A stretch of DNA of 64,000 bases. Source: CAWFXC01 sp963819735. GTDB lineage: Bacteria; Actinomycetota; Acidimicrobiia; IMCC26256; DASPTH01. The DNA lies in NCBI GenBank assembly GCA_963819735.1, contig CAWFXC010000005.1, positions 248,001 to 312,000 of the forward strand, given 5' to 3'. Position 1 is the first letter of the stretch. Every line of letters starts with the position of its first letter. The notes under the pieces are model-generated. The model made no database searches, had not been told where the DNA came from, and saw nothing but the letters and a program-made list of their open reading frames with translations. Below, one piece after another: positions 41,134 through 49,423 of this stretch. The translations under genes were made by a program, and so were the position numbers.

Positions 41134-41389
41134 GTGTTCTTTCTCGTCCTGATCTTGGTCGCGGCAGTCATGACCGTGATCCTCGGCAGGCGCGATGCGT
41201 GTGCCTTGACGCGGATCGGGGTTAGCGTGTTGGCATTCGAGATCATTGCCCTCGGAGTCGCTCGCGGCAGGCAGCCTGGTGCTGTACTACCTCGCGGCAT
41301 TGGCAGCCCCGCACGGTCTGGTCGTTCTCTTCGGCCGTCTCATCGAGGTGCGTCGCCAACGGCACAATGGCATCCGGGCTCCCGAATAG
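41134..41389 (+). pseudogene. small membrane protein gene, frameshifted
   Basis: GTG start, helix FLVLILVAAVMTVILGRRDA, second helix RIGVSVLAFEIIALGVA; then the frame changes near 41,265 to continue GSLVLYYLAALAAPHGLVVL and end EVRRQRHNGIRAPE, stop. The second part is plainly membrane-like, so an indel is the simplest explanation. Confidence 0.55.
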
Positions 41390-41570
41390 TCCGCTCACGA
41401 CGGGCGACGAAAATCGGATGCGATCGTTTGTCGCTGCGGATGGGGCGATGGTGCCGAGCGAGTCTGCCGCGTCGTGTCAACGCTCCAAAGCGGGCAGGAT
41501 GCGTGGTCAGGTCGAGTGAGCCCCACGCCGATAGTTTTGAAATGCTCGTAGTGATTCGGGACGGCTGAGG

Positions 41571-41855
41571 GTGCTCGCCAGCGAAACGGTGCAGACCCCC
41601 GCTGAAGCGATCTTTCTGCTTGCCTTCCTCGTCCCGTGGTCTGCGATGTGTGTGGTGTTCCTCACGAACTGGCGAGGATGGCTCGATCGCTACGCGGGAT
41701 CATGTGCGGGAAGCTGGTGGGCAAGGAAGGTGACGGGCTACTCCGCCGAGACATACCGCCGACAGGCGCGTGTGGTTTCCGTATTCGGCCTCACCATTGC
41801 GGCCTTGATACTCGTCGCCGAGGGCATAGGCATTGCCAACGGGCGGATCGGCTGA
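41571..41855 (+). CDS. small two-helix membrane protein
   Basis: 94 residues from GTG. Helices AIFLLAFLVPWSAMCVVFLT and VVSVFGLTIAALILVAEGIG separated by a Trp/Arg-rich loop. No family recognised; 181 bp of non-coding DNA precede it. Confidence 0.55.
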   Translation: MLASETVQTPAEAIFLLAFLVPWSAMCVVFLTNWRGWLDRYAGSCAGSWWARKVTGYSAETYRRQARVVSVFGLTIAALILVAEGIGIANGRIG

Positions 41856-42217
41856 CGGATGCATCACTCGCGGCTCCCTAACGCCGGACCCGCCGCTCGA
41901 CGTGTTCAGCAAGGCGCTCTCAAGCGCAGTGCGCTGGGCACCGCAGGAGCGACACCCTTTCTCGGCGTGCCGAGCGCACGTGGGAGGTCGAGTTCATGGA
42001 GAACGGTGGTGTCGAGGTCGAGCGATTCTTTTCCAACGGCGACCTCGCCGACGAGCGTGCATTGGATGCGCTGTTCGCCGAGTTCTGCGACTGACGACGA
42101 TCTGGAACTGCACATGGGCACGTCGGCTCAGACTTGGGGGCCGCAGAGACGCCAAGCAGATCGAGCCCAGCCGCGGTCGGGTGCTGCGCTTCGGCGCTTC
42201 GGTGAGAGGACACTCGG
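41856..42217. other. gap with a 32-codon fragment
   Basis: Mostly non-coding. Bases 41,996-42,094 read MENGGVEVERFFSNGDLADE then RALDALFAEFCD and stop, a plausible C-terminal gene fragment (open but unstarted upstream as ERTWEVEF). The last 25 bases resemble the promoter of the gene at 44,878. Confidence 0.4.
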
Positions 42218-42655
42218 ATGAGGGACGCATTCATTGTCGTCTGTGCTGTTGTAGGCGTGGTTGCCTACGGCGTTCTAACGACGGTCCAAAGTCGTAGGAG
42301 TGCCGATTCGTGGCGTGCGTTGGTTGAGGAGAGACGGGCGCTGGGGGCCGGTGCCTTCGACGCGACCTGCGCTGCGCGGATTGGCAACAACTATGTGTCG
42401 GTGCCGCTCGCCCGAATAGTGGTAGCTGACGATTATCTGGCCGTGTTCAGCAGGTGGCCCCGGCTCTTCGCTGTGCCGCCCACCCGCATCGCCCGTTCCG
42501 CGGTGGCGAGCCTTCGGTTGCGTCATAACAGCTTGACCGGTCATGAGCGACTGGATGTGGAGTGGAAGGAGAGTTCCATGTCGGGACGCGTTCGCGTGTG
42601 GATCGACCGCGAGACACTCGCCAAGATCGAAGCAGGTGGTTGGGTGTTTAGCTGA
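42218..42655 (+). CDS. membrane-anchored protein, paralogue of 44.88-kb gene
   Basis: 145 residues: N-terminal helix DAFIVVCAVVGVVAYGVLTT, then a soluble PH-like domain (NNYVSVPLARIVVADDYLAV, PTRIARSAVASLRLRHNSLT, RLDVEWKESSMSGRVRVWID) ending AKIEAGGWVF. The paralogue at 44,878 is about two-thirds identical. Both are preceded by cttcggtga-N-aggacac immediately before the ATG. Confidence 0.7.
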   Translation: MRDAFIVVCAVVGVVAYGVLTTVQSRRSADSWRALVEERRALGAGAFDATCAARIGNNYVSVPLARIVVADDYLAVFSRWPRLFAVPPTRIARSAVASLRLRHNSLTGHERLDVEWKESSMSGRVRVWIDRETLAKIEAGGWVFS

Positions 42656-42936
42656 GCCTGCCTATCGAGACGGCATACGTTCGGCGACAACCGCAGAGTC
42701 TGGTGTTAGGTCAACTCTGAACGCCGGGTCCCTCTGCGCTTGCACACCGGATCGGCCGTACTGCGCTCAGGAGCAAGGACCGGGGCCCGGAGGTTCTTGG
42801 AATAGCTCACAAGCACGGGGAGGCGCATAACCCGCGTCTTCCGTGGTCGCGTTCTTAGGTGGTGTGAGTGCGGCGGGGCGTGAGCACATAACGAGATGCG
42901 CTCAGGTCGTGGCGCCGAGGTGACGAATCCATATCC

Positions 42937-43536
42937 ATGGCCGGGTTCTGGCAATCCGCTGCGTCCGACGGCGATCACTCCGCGCTGAAGGTTTGGAACC
43001 CTAGATTTCGTTCCCTCGGCTGGGTGTTGATCGTCGCAGGGACCTTCTTTCTGCTGTCAAGCCTGACTCTGCCTGACATCGCTGCCGCAGTCGGTATGGC
43101 TGCAATCGCCATCTCGCTTCTGATCGGGGGTCTCGCTCTGCTCAGAGGTGGCGTTCTCAGGATCGATGCGGAGCACGTCGATCTGCGCTCATACCTCCGA
43201 ACCCGAACACTGCCGTGTGTCGAAGTTGCAAGCTGTACCGCTCGTGTCGGGTCACAAGGTTTGATCTACACCCGCGCCTATCCAGTGTTCACCACCAAGT
43301 CAGGAACCGAGATTCCGTTCAACACGATCCAGTGGTCGCCAAACGATCTTCCGAGGGCCACAGCGGTCTGCGATCAAATCTCAGAGTTCATCAACGCAAA
43401 AGGAAGATCACTCCTGATGCCGAAGCATGGAATCGTCGAGGGCGAGCCGGGAGTGTTCCCAGCGAACATTGCACGCTTCTATCAGCGGATCGGGCAAAGC
43501 ATCCGGCGGCTCCTGCGCCTGGAGAGGCACCACTAG
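42937..43536 (+). CDS. two-helix membrane protein with PH-like domain
   Basis: 199 residues. Helices LGWVLIVAGTFFLLSSLTLP and AAVGMAAIAISLLIGGLALL, then GGVLRIDAEHVDLRSYLRTR, EVASCTARVGSQGLIYTRAY and FTTKSGTEIPFNTIQWSPND, the strand pattern of a bacterial PH-like domain following a membrane hairpin. Function unknown. Confidence 0.65.
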   Translation: MAGFWQSAASDGDHSALKVWNPRFRSLGWVLIVAGTFFLLSSLTLPDIAAAVGMAAIAISLLIGGLALLRGGVLRIDAEHVDLRSYLRTRTLPCVEVASCTARVGSQGLIYTRAYPVFTTKSGTEIPFNTIQWSPNDLPRATAVCDQISEFINAKGRSLLMPKHGIVEGEPGVFPANIARFYQRIGQSIRRLLRLERHH

Positions 43537-43594
43537 AGACCGGCAACTGGGATCGTGCGTACCGCCCGGATCGCCGCGCCAAACGGGAGTGAGC

Positions 43595-43909
43595 GTGTCG
43601 GACTGGATTCCACCGAAGCATCCGCTGGAACGAAGCGAGTGGGTCAGAGCCCATCCGTGGATCAGCGGCCTATATCTCGGCGTGCCGATAGGACTGCTGT
43701 TCCTCGTGATGCTCGCGGCCCGCGGTCAGTCGCCGCTCGCTGCCATCGGAGGCTTTGTAGTTGCTGTCGGTTTCTGCGCCACATTCTGGGCGCTGTGGTA
43801 CACGGTTTGGCGCGTAGGGATCGCTAGGTTCGCTCGACGATCGGGGCTCGACGAGGCCATTGGTGCTGGCCGAACACGAAACGTGGATTGCACCCCTGGT
43901 TTCCCGTGA
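43595..43909 (+). CDS. small two-helix membrane protein
   Basis: 104 residues from GTG (gggag upstream): SDWIPPKHPLERSEWVRAHP, helices LYLGVPIGLLFLVMLAARG and AAIGGFVVAVGFCATFWALW. No family recognised. Confidence 0.6.
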   Translation: MSDWIPPKHPLERSEWVRAHPWISGLYLGVPIGLLFLVMLAARGQSPLAAIGGFVVAVGFCATFWALWYTVWRVGIARFARRSGLDEAIGAGRTRNVDCTPGFP

Positions 43910-43921
43910 CACGATGACGCC

Positions 43922-44308
43922 ATGGAGCCCGAGCGCCGCAAAGAAACTGCGGAAGCATGGCTGAGGTACCAGGCCACGTTCGACCGAACAGTCGAGGACC
44001 CTCCCGATCAATGGGCTTATGACGCGCTCGTGGACCTCACGAGCACCGATCCCGAAACCACTTGGCTGATCATCCTTGACTTGCTCGCAATGACCAGCGA
44101 CGAAGAGATGCTCGGGATGATCGGCACCGCTCCCCTTGAGGACCTGGTGTGCGACTACGGCGAAGAATTCATCGACCGGATCGAGGAGACCGCACATGAG
44201 AACGAGCGGCTTCGTTACGCGTTGAGCTACGTCTGGGCCAACCGCGCACCTGTCCGCCCGCGCCTTGATGCACTGATGGATTTCCTCGGAGAACCCCGCA
44301 CCCGGTAG
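43922..44308 (+). CDS. DUF6869-like protein
   Basis: 128 residues. EAWLRYQATFDR, DPPDQWAYDALVDLTSTDPE, TTWLIILDLLA, then MIGTAPLEDLVCDYGEEFID and RIEETAHENERLRYALSYVW follow the DUF6869 pattern (PE-x-W-x-x-I, a G-x-APLEDLL-x-x-x-G motif, then E-x-x-A). Members are small, soluble, of unknown role and frequent in multi-copy accessory gene arrays, some thought to be immunity-like. Only 12 bases separate it from the preceding gene. Confidence 0.7.
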   Translation: MEPERRKETAEAWLRYQATFDRTVEDPPDQWAYDALVDLTSTDPETTWLIILDLLAMTSDEEMLGMIGTAPLEDLVCDYGEEFIDRIEETAHENERLRYALSYVWANRAPVRPRLDALMDFLGEPRTR

Positions 44309-44466
44309 CAGCCCAGAGCAGCCAGTGGCGCGCTGCGGATATCGGACCGGGCCGAGCGTGCGCGGACGCATAAGCACCCCAGATTGGCTATTGGCCGTTC
44401 TTAGGAGGAGCGCTTTCGCTGCCGATAGTTCCAGCGGATGTGTGCGCTCTGAGGGTCGGGATTCGA

Positions 44467-44679
44467 ATGCGGGACTTCTTGAACACGCTGATCGGAATCG
44501 GATTCGTGCTGTGCATCGGCACGGGCTTCATCTGTGCCGTGCGCGCAGGTGGACCCGAGGGGCCGGTGCTCTACGGTGCGTACAACATCGCCGGTCATTG
44601 GCGTGCCTGGGTCAGGATCGGCCTCGCGATGATGGCGGTCGGCACAATCGGACTTGTCGCTGTGAACATCGCGACTTGA
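44467..44679 (+). CDS. small two-helix membrane protein, intact paralogue of 38.95-kb pseudogene
   Basis: 70 residues: MRDFLNTLIGIGFVLCIGTG, loop RAGGPEGPVLYGAYNIAGHW and helix VRIGLAMMAVGTIGLVAVNI. ATG 44,467 matches the paralogue's start. It is followed by repeat R2. Confidence 0.65.
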   Translation: MRDFLNTLIGIGFVLCIGTGFICAVRAGGPEGPVLYGAYNIAGHWRAWVRIGLAMMAVGTIGLVAVNIAT

Positions 44680-44693
44680 GTCCACGCCATCGC

Positions 44694-44828
44694 TGCCTGA
44701 TCGATGGTGTCGTGGGCCTTGCGGGTGTGTTCGCTCGGCGTGCTCCGGACTTGCGGTGATGGAGTGCGAAGCTTCTTCGGATTGCGCCGCCCGTCCGCGC
44801 ACTGGGAACGCTCAGGTGCGTGTGAGGC
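44694..44828 (+). repeat. R2 long intergenic repeat, copy 2
   Basis: tgcctgatcgatggtgtcgt onward, about 135 bases, partner of 40,949-41,084. Confidence 0.65.
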
Positions 44829-44877
44829 TGTGCGCCTCGGAAGTCTCGTGGTGTCGCTTCGGTGATAGGACACCGGG

Positions 44878-45471
44878 ATGAGGGACGCGATGATTGTCGT
44901 CGTTGGCGTTATAGGAGTTGTTGCCTACGGCGTCCGAACGACGCTCCTGAGTCGTAGAAGTTCCGACTCGTGGCGTGCGCTGATTGAGGAGAGACGGGCA
45001 CTGGGGGGCGGTGCCTTCGACGCACCCGGCGCTGCCCGGATCGGCAACAACTATGTGTCGGTGCCGCTCGCCCGAATAGTGGTAGCTGACGATTATCTGG
45101 CCGTGTTCAGCAGGTGGCCCTGGTTAGGGCCTCTCCCGCCTACCCGCATCGCCCGTTCTGCTGTAGCGACCCTGCGATTGCGTCCTCACAGTTTCAGCGG
45201 CCATGCGCGACTCGATGTGGAGTGGGAGGAAAGCCAAGGGTCGGTACCCGTTCGCATCTGGATCAACCAGGAGACGCTCGCCAAGATCGAAGCAGCCGGG
45301 TGGAAGATTGGCACAACAGAGAGGAATAGTGGTGCAGGCGCGCAGACCGCTCGCGGACTGCGCCAGTACGGATGTGCTGCTCGGGTGACACTCCCGCTCG
45401 CTCAGAGTGCGGCAGGGATCGCTCTCGGGACGGCGGGATGCGGCTCGAAGGCGGGCGTTAAGGTCCTTTGA
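44878..45471 (+). CDS. membrane-anchored protein, paralogue of 42.2-kb gene
   Basis: 197 residues. Same layout as the 42,218 gene: helix AMIVVVGVIGVVAYGVRTTL, then NNYVSVPLARIVVADDYLAV identical to it, ending AKIEAAGWKIG. It then reads on for 45 residues (TTERNSGAGAQTARGLRQYG ...) where the paralogue stops, so its original stop codon may be lost. Promoter segment shared with the 42,218 gene. Confidence 0.7.
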   Translation: MRDAMIVVVGVIGVVAYGVRTTLLSRRSSDSWRALIEERRALGGGAFDAPGAARIGNNYVSVPLARIVVADDYLAVFSRWPWLGPLPPTRIARSAVATLRLRPHSFSGHARLDVEWEESQGSVPVRIWINQETLAKIEAAGWKIGTTERNSGAGAQTARGLRQYGCAARVTLPLAQSAAGIALGTAGCGSKAGVKVL

Positions 45472-46393
45472 TACCGCGTAGCCGCCCTCTGCTTGGGAGC
45501 ACTTGCGGCGGCGTTCGCCGATCTGGCATTGGTCGCGCCGCCGGGCGTGGAGATCCCGTCCGCGGGTCCTCTATGTCGTGATCGGCCTTGCGATGGGAGC
45601 TTTCTTCGTCCAAGGGGCGGTCCGGTGGAGCGCTCGCATTGGTAGCCGGGAAGTCGTGATCGTTGGCCCGACGAAGACTGTGCGAATACCCCGCAGCCGA
45701 ATCGACCACTTCGATCTTCAGCAAAAGCTGCCGGGCATTGCGCAGGCGATCGAGGTTGACGGCACCATTCATCCGATCTGGGCGATAGCAGTCCCGATGA
45801 AGGACCTCGGTTCCGAGAAGCGTCAGAGCTACGAGCGAATGATCGCGGAGATGAACGCCGCTCTCTCGTAGGCGAAGAGAGCGCATATCTGCCTGACGGA
45901 TGCTGCCGTGGGCGTCGCGGGTGTGCTCGTGGCGTCTTCGGGTCTTGGTCGGCTGGCTCTCTAACGGCTGCGATTCGCTGCACTCGCCAGACCCGATTGC
46001 CGACCCCTCCTCCACCACGATCGCCTGCTCGGCACGCATTCCCGGTCCGACGATGGACAGGAGCTTCGCGCCGAGTGGTGGTGCCTTACTGAACTCGTGC
46101 GTGCCGATGCGGTGCGATTGCGATCCGCTGGCTGCGCCTCCGGCCGGGACGTACGGCGTTCCGAGATCGTCTGTGATCTCCCAGTAGCTCGTGTTCGTGA
46201 TGGGCGTACCGGGAGGCAGGAACTCGGGAAGCTGCTCGGCGGAATGCAGGATCAGACCGTGTTCCCAGATCTCGATCGCGGTCACGATGAGCGTGCCACC
46301 CGCGTCAAGCTCGACGGCTTGCGCGACGGCGATCACTCGTTGGAGCCCTCCAAAGTCTCCGAGCACGCTCTGACGATAGAGCGCCCGATGCAA
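45458..46393 (-). CDS. beta-sandwich-like protein of sigma module B with run-on C-terminus
   Basis: The first 127 residues match the module A protein (VELDAGGTLIVTAIEIWEHG, ITDDLGTPYVPAGGAASGSQ) up to AIVVE. There, where copy A stops after two more residues, this copy has lost the stop and reads on for 184 residues of Ser/Arg/Pro-rich sequence antisense to the 45,503 gene. The run-on is unlikely to be native protein. TTG start as in copy A. Confidence 0.5.
   Translation of the reverse strand: MHRALYRQSVLGDFGGLQRVIAVAQAVELDAGGTLIVTAIEIWEHGLILHSAEQLPEFLPPGTPITNTSYWEITDDLGTPYVPAGGAASGSQSHRIGTHEFSKAPPLGAKLLSIVGPGMRAEQAIVVEEGSAIGSGECSESQPLESQPTKTRRRHEHTRDAHGSIRQADMRSLRLRESGVHLRDHSLVALTLLGTEVLHRDCYRPDRMNGAVNLDRLRNARQLLLKIEVVDSAAGYSHSLRRANDHDFPATNASAPPDRPLDEESSHRKADHDIEDPRTGSPRPAARPMPDRRTPPQVLPSRGRLRGIKGP
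45503..45871 (+). CDS. small membrane protein with PH-like end
   Basis: 122 residues from a TTG start (uncertain). Basic N-terminus, helix RVLYVVIGLAMGAFFVQGAV, then IGSREVVIVGPTKTVRIPRS, RIDHFDLQQKLPGIAQAIEV and EKRQSYERMIAEMNAALS. This resembles the PH-like domain of neighbouring genes. It overlaps, on the other strand, the run-on part of the module B third gene. Confidence 0.55.
   Translation: MRRRSPIWHWSRRRAWRSRPRVLYVVIGLAMGAFFVQGAVRWSARIGSREVVIVGPTKTVRIPRSRIDHFDLQQKLPGIAQAIEVDGTIHPIWAIAVPMKDLGSEKRQSYERMIAEMNAALS
45890..45945 (+). repeat. R2 repeat, short copy 3
   Basis: tgcctgacggatgctgccgt, then gggcgtcgcgggtgtgctcg; matches the first ~55 bases of R2. Confidence 0.55.
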
Positions 46394-46432
46394 CCATCAC
46401 GACCGCTCCGCGCCTCGTGTGGCGCGATCGCA

Positions 46433-47140
46433 TCAACAGAACCGTTGTTGTGTTTTCCCCGTGTACGGCCGGAGTGGTGGGCTCGCTGGACTTGCGGCGT
46501 TGCCGTTGGCGTCGAGGAGTTGTGAGCCGGGAATGCCGTACGTCTTGCTGTTCACGATCGCAGCGACAAATCGAGGAGATGTTGGATTGATCGGCAGGAG
46601 GTCCAGGGTCTTCCCGCCGCAGAAGGTGAGCCGCATCGAGTGTGCAGGGTCGGGCAGATTGCCGACGAGGACCGAGTTGCCGTGCAGGTCGGAACCAACG
46701 TTGAGGAACCTCTGCTGCTGACTGAGCGGTGCGCTACTAGTGCTCGTACCCAACGGACGCCCATCGAAGTACAAGGTGGCGGTCTCGGCGTTCTGCGTGA
46801 CACAAGCCGTGTGGCCGTGCGAGAGCTTGGTGGCGACCAGCAGCGTGTATCCGGGCTTGATGACCGCTGAACAGTCAGCCGGTCCGATCGGCACCAACGC
46901 AACTCCGGGCGCGTGAGCCGGAATGATCGACGCGTGATTTGAACTACTCGACCAGAGCCTCGTGGTTCCCACTACGAGAGCGATGACGACGATTGCGGCG
47001 ATTGCGAGCACAAAGGCGCGGCGTGACGTTCGCGGCGATCGAACGACGGGCGGTGCGACGGTCTTGTTCACTTCCTCCAATTGCACGGGTTCGGCGATCC
47101 CGTCGATGTAGTCACGGAGTTGGGTAGCGAGGTCATTCAT
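46433..47140 (-). CDS. single-pass membrane protein coupled to sigma factor (module B)
   Basis: 235 residues; near copy of the module A protein: MNDLATQLRDYIDGIAEPVQ, membrane helix AFVLAIAAIVVIALVVGTTR, outer domain GYTLLVATKLSHGHTACVTQ and RLTFCGGKTLDLLPINPTSP. Its ATG overlaps the sigma stop by eight bases. Putative membrane anti-sigma factor or sensor. Differences from copy A are mostly conservative, so both have been under selection since duplication. Confidence 0.65.
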   Translation of the reverse strand: MNDLATQLRDYIDGIAEPVQLEEVNKTVAPPVVRSPRTSRRAFVLAIAAIVVIALVVGTTRLWSSSSNHASIIPAHAPGVALVPIGPADCSAVIKPGYTLLVATKLSHGHTACVTQNAETATLYFDGRPLGTSTSSAPLSQQQRFLNVGSDLHGNSVLVGNLPDPAHSMRLTFCGGKTLDLLPINPTSPRFVAAIVNSKTYGIPGSQLLDANGNAASPASPPLRPYTGKTQQRFC

Positions 47141-47578
47141 TGGCGTCTACCTCCAAAGCAGCCCGTAGCTTCGACACTGCTCGCTCGACATGGTTCTGCA
47201 CGGTCGAGGGCGAGATGTTCAGCAGGTCGGCAACCTCGCGGTGGGTCCAGCCGTAGCCGTCCGCGAGCACTACGGAACGCGCTGCTGTTCCGAGAGTGCT
47301 GCAAGCGCGACCGGCAGCGCCGGTTCAATCCACGGCAGTCCGGCGTCACTGGGGGAAGGGAACATGACGCGTTGGGAGCGGCTTCGAGTGCGTGACTGGC
47401 CGACGCGGTACAGATAGGCGAGGGGGTGTTCCATGTCGCGAACTCGGTCCCAGTGCTCCCACGCATACGCCAGCGCCTCCGCCGTGCCTTCTCGACCCAG
47501 AGAGGCACCCAACGCGGCGACGAGGGCGCGTCGAAGCTTTGGCTCCGAGTCGGCGTAGAACTGGTCGAACTGGTCCAT
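47133..47578 (-). pseudogene. ECF/SigE-family sigma factor, module B, one frameshift
   Basis: Region 2 is intact here: MDQFDQFYADSEPKLRRALV, ALAYAWEHWDRVRDMEHPLA, YLYRVGQSRTRSRSQ. A missing base near 47,275 (ggaacgcg; copy A has ggaaacgcg) then throws region 4 out of frame; it continues as GYGWTHREVADLLNISPSTV in the other frame. So copy B is broken at the opposite end from copy A. Confidence 0.75.
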
Positions 47579-47640
47579 CCGTGCCCCCGACAGGGTTCCC
47601 TACCAGATAGAGCAATGACGAGGGGAGTTACACCACAGAC

Positions 47641-48137
47641 TCGGGACGAACATGCGACGCTCGCGGTGCCGACGAGTGCGGCTGCCTTCGTCGAGCCCAA
47701 CGGCATGAGCGACTGCGGTTACTCGTCGGAATCCGCCGAAGTCTTCGAGTACTGGGACGACGTAGGGTCAGGTCCGGCGTCGAGCGGGGACACGCTGGGG
47801 GGCTCCCGTAATCGCACCAGAGCGGGCAATCTGTACGCATGGGAAACGACGAGAAGACGCTGGTGGTCAGAGGGGCCGGGACGACGACGAACCCCTATTT
47901 CGCGTTGAGGTAGTCATTCGCTCGGATGACGGCGGCGCAGTCAACGCGAGGAACTACCAGTACACGGGCGATCGTGACCGTGACCGCGAAAGTCGAGATC
48001 GTGTTCATGGAACAGGCCGCCAAAGTCTTGCTCGACACTGCTAAGCGAATGCGCCGTCAGCGACCACCCGCCTAGAGCGACCCACGCCCTAACTGCCGCA
48101 CTGCTTGAGTCGTCCGAGGGGCAGCCGCAATCGCCGT
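47641..48137. other. gap of about 500 bases
   Basis: Contains the module leader remnant (47,700-47,780). A partial reading VEVVIRSDDGGAVNARNYQY near 47,905-47,965 may be a gene fragment. No intact gene. Confidence 0.4.
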
Positions 48138-48656
48138 ATGCGGCTCTCGTGCCCGTGGTCAAGGCGACCGCTCATCGACTACGGCTCGTTCGGGTTGGCA
48201 GTGGTGGGGTCCGTACTCGTGCTGATCGTGGGTGGCATTGGCGGGGCGATCAACGGTTTCGTTGTGGGTGGATTGTGCTTTGCGGTGGTTGGGCTTCTAC
48301 TTGGGCTTCTCATCGCTCGGTTCGTTCGTCTCCCACTGCGCACGACGAACAAGACGGCCGAGCGGCAGGAGACGCCAACTCTGCCGATCTGGCTCGGGGG
48401 ACATTCCCGGACGCTCGGTGGGCCAGCGGGACCGCATCGTCGCTCGGCAATCTGCGTAGATGCGTGGGCTCCACGGGGTCATTGGTGGCGGATTGCTCTG
48501 GTCGATCGTTCCAGCACGAGCGTCCCTTGCGGGCGCAACCCGCCACCTACCCAGAGTAGGACCAAGCGCCGGATCTGCCTCGTGGACTGCGCTCACGCAC
48601 TCGGGGCACATTTGCGCACGCTGGGTGGGCAAACGGACGCACGAGAACTGGCATGA
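48138..48656 (+). CDS. small membrane protein with read-through tail
   Basis: ATG 48,138. Two helices (YGSFGLAVVGSVLVLIVGGI and NGFVVGGLCFAVVGLLLGLL) then RFVRLPLRTTNKTAERQETP; the natural protein probably ends near there, since from 48,393 the frame runs through an R1 repeat. The original stop may have been lost. No family recognised. Confidence 0.45.
   Translation: MRLSCPWSRRPLIDYGSFGLAVVGSVLVLIVGGIGGAINGFVVGGLCFAVVGLLLGLLIARFVRLPLRTTNKTAERQETPTLPIWLGGHSRTLGGPAGPHRRSAICVDAWAPRGHWWRIALVDRSSTSVPCGRNPPPTQSRTKRRICLVDCAHALGAHLRTLGGQTDARELA
48393..48430 (+). repeat. R1 dispersed repeat, copy 4
   Basis: ctcgggggacattcccggac then gctcggtgggccagcggg. Inside the open frame of the preceding gene. 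Confidence 0.6.
48600..48636 (+). repeat. R1 dispersed repeat, copy 5
   Basis: ctcggggcacatttgcgcac then gctgggtgggcaaacgg. Confidence 0.6.
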
Positions 48657-48663
48657 TGCTTGG

Positions 48664-48966
48664 GTGGATGAACTCGCCCGATGGACGGAAACCGTGGGTC
48701 GCGATGGTGGACCGCGGGACTGGATCGTCATCGATGACGATGCCCTTCGGAACGAGTTCGTGCGTGTCTTCTCGGACAAACTCGGTCGGCCCGCTACGGC
48801 CGAGCGTTTGCGCATAGAGCAGGCAGACGATGCTGTCCGCGTGTCGTACTCGGGCTGTGTGCTGGAGACGACCGATCCAGACGGCGGCAAACTCGATCTG
48901 CTCGAAACCGTGACGATCGCCGCCCTCACGCTGTCCCAGATCGAGCACGACAACGACTACCACTGA
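48664..48966 (+). CDS. protein of unknown function
   Basis: 100 residues from GTG: DELARWTETVGRDGGPRDWI, VIDDDALRNEFVRVFSDKLG, RLRIEQADDAVRVSYSGCVL and a final helical DLLETVTIAALTLSQIEHDN. Soluble alpha/beta. Bracketed by R1 copies on both sides. No family recognised. Confidence 0.6.
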   Translation: MDELARWTETVGRDGGPRDWIVIDDDALRNEFVRVFSDKLGRPATAERLRIEQADDAVRVSYSGCVLETTDPDGGKLDLLETVTIAALTLSQIEHDNDYH

Positions 48967-48988
48967 GCGCCAGAACTGACGATCCACG

Positions 48989-49027
48989 CTCGGGGTACAT
49001 CAACGCACGCTGGGGTGCGGCAGCGAG
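48989..49027 (+). repeat. R1 dispersed repeat, copy 6
   Basis: ctcggggtacatcaacgcac then gctggggtgcggcagcgag, 23 bases after the preceding stop. Confidence 0.6.
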
Positions 49028-49057
49028 TCCGCTTCAGGTCGGGCATCATGAGGGCAT

Positions 49058-49306
49058 ATGGATGAGGAGGCCCGTCAACGGCTTGCACCGTCGTTACGCA
49101 GAGAGTTGGAGCGGACGGAGCACCTCGCTGAGACGCTCGTCGGACAGAGCGAGTCGAACGCCTTGGCTGCTGCCGAGTTGGCCGGGATCATCGTTCGCGT
49201 GGCGGCACGAGATGGCAAGACGTTCATGCTTCGAAAGGACCTTCGTCCATCGCGTGTGAACGTGACCATTGATGATGGGAAGGTCATCGCGGCCAGCGTC
49301 GGCTGA
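49058..49306 (+). CDS. I78-like peptidase inhibitor family protein
   Basis: 82 residues. N-terminal helix ARQRLAPSLRRELERTEHLA; then LVGQSESNALAAAELAGIIV and the end LRPSRVNVTIDDGKVIAASV-G, which matches the I78 inhibitor signature (RP-x-R-(V/L)NV-x-x-D-x-G-x-(V/I)-x-x-x-x-G). No signal peptide, so it would act inside the cell, unlike secreted I78 members. Placed directly before the penicillin-binding protein pseudogene. Confidence 0.6.
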   Translation: MDEEARQRLAPSLRRELERTEHLAETLVGQSESNALAAAELAGIIVRVAARDGKTFMLRKDLRPSRVNVTIDDGKVIAASVG

Positions 49307-49423
49307 CGGGTCGATCACTTCACTGTCGCTGCTCGCCGTGCTCCGGACCGGGCGCGACGCTTGGCGTTGATCACTTCGGCGAGTGGCCTCTGGGTGAGTC
49401 GCAAACGTGGTTGAGTGCGGGGC

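Larger units (their letters stand above)
46013..47780 (-). repeat. duplicated sigma module, copy B
   Basis: Partner of 36,480-38,265. Includes the leader remnant actcgtcggaatccgccgaa at 47,718. Confidence 0.7.

Noticed and set aside
38396..49306. Integron gene-cassette array
   Set aside because: Small plus-strand genes with spacer repeats suggested it, but R1 and R2 lack the GTTRRRY/RYYYAAC core pairs of attC sites, and neither recomb­inase here has an IntI-type appearance. A different exchange mechanism remains possible.
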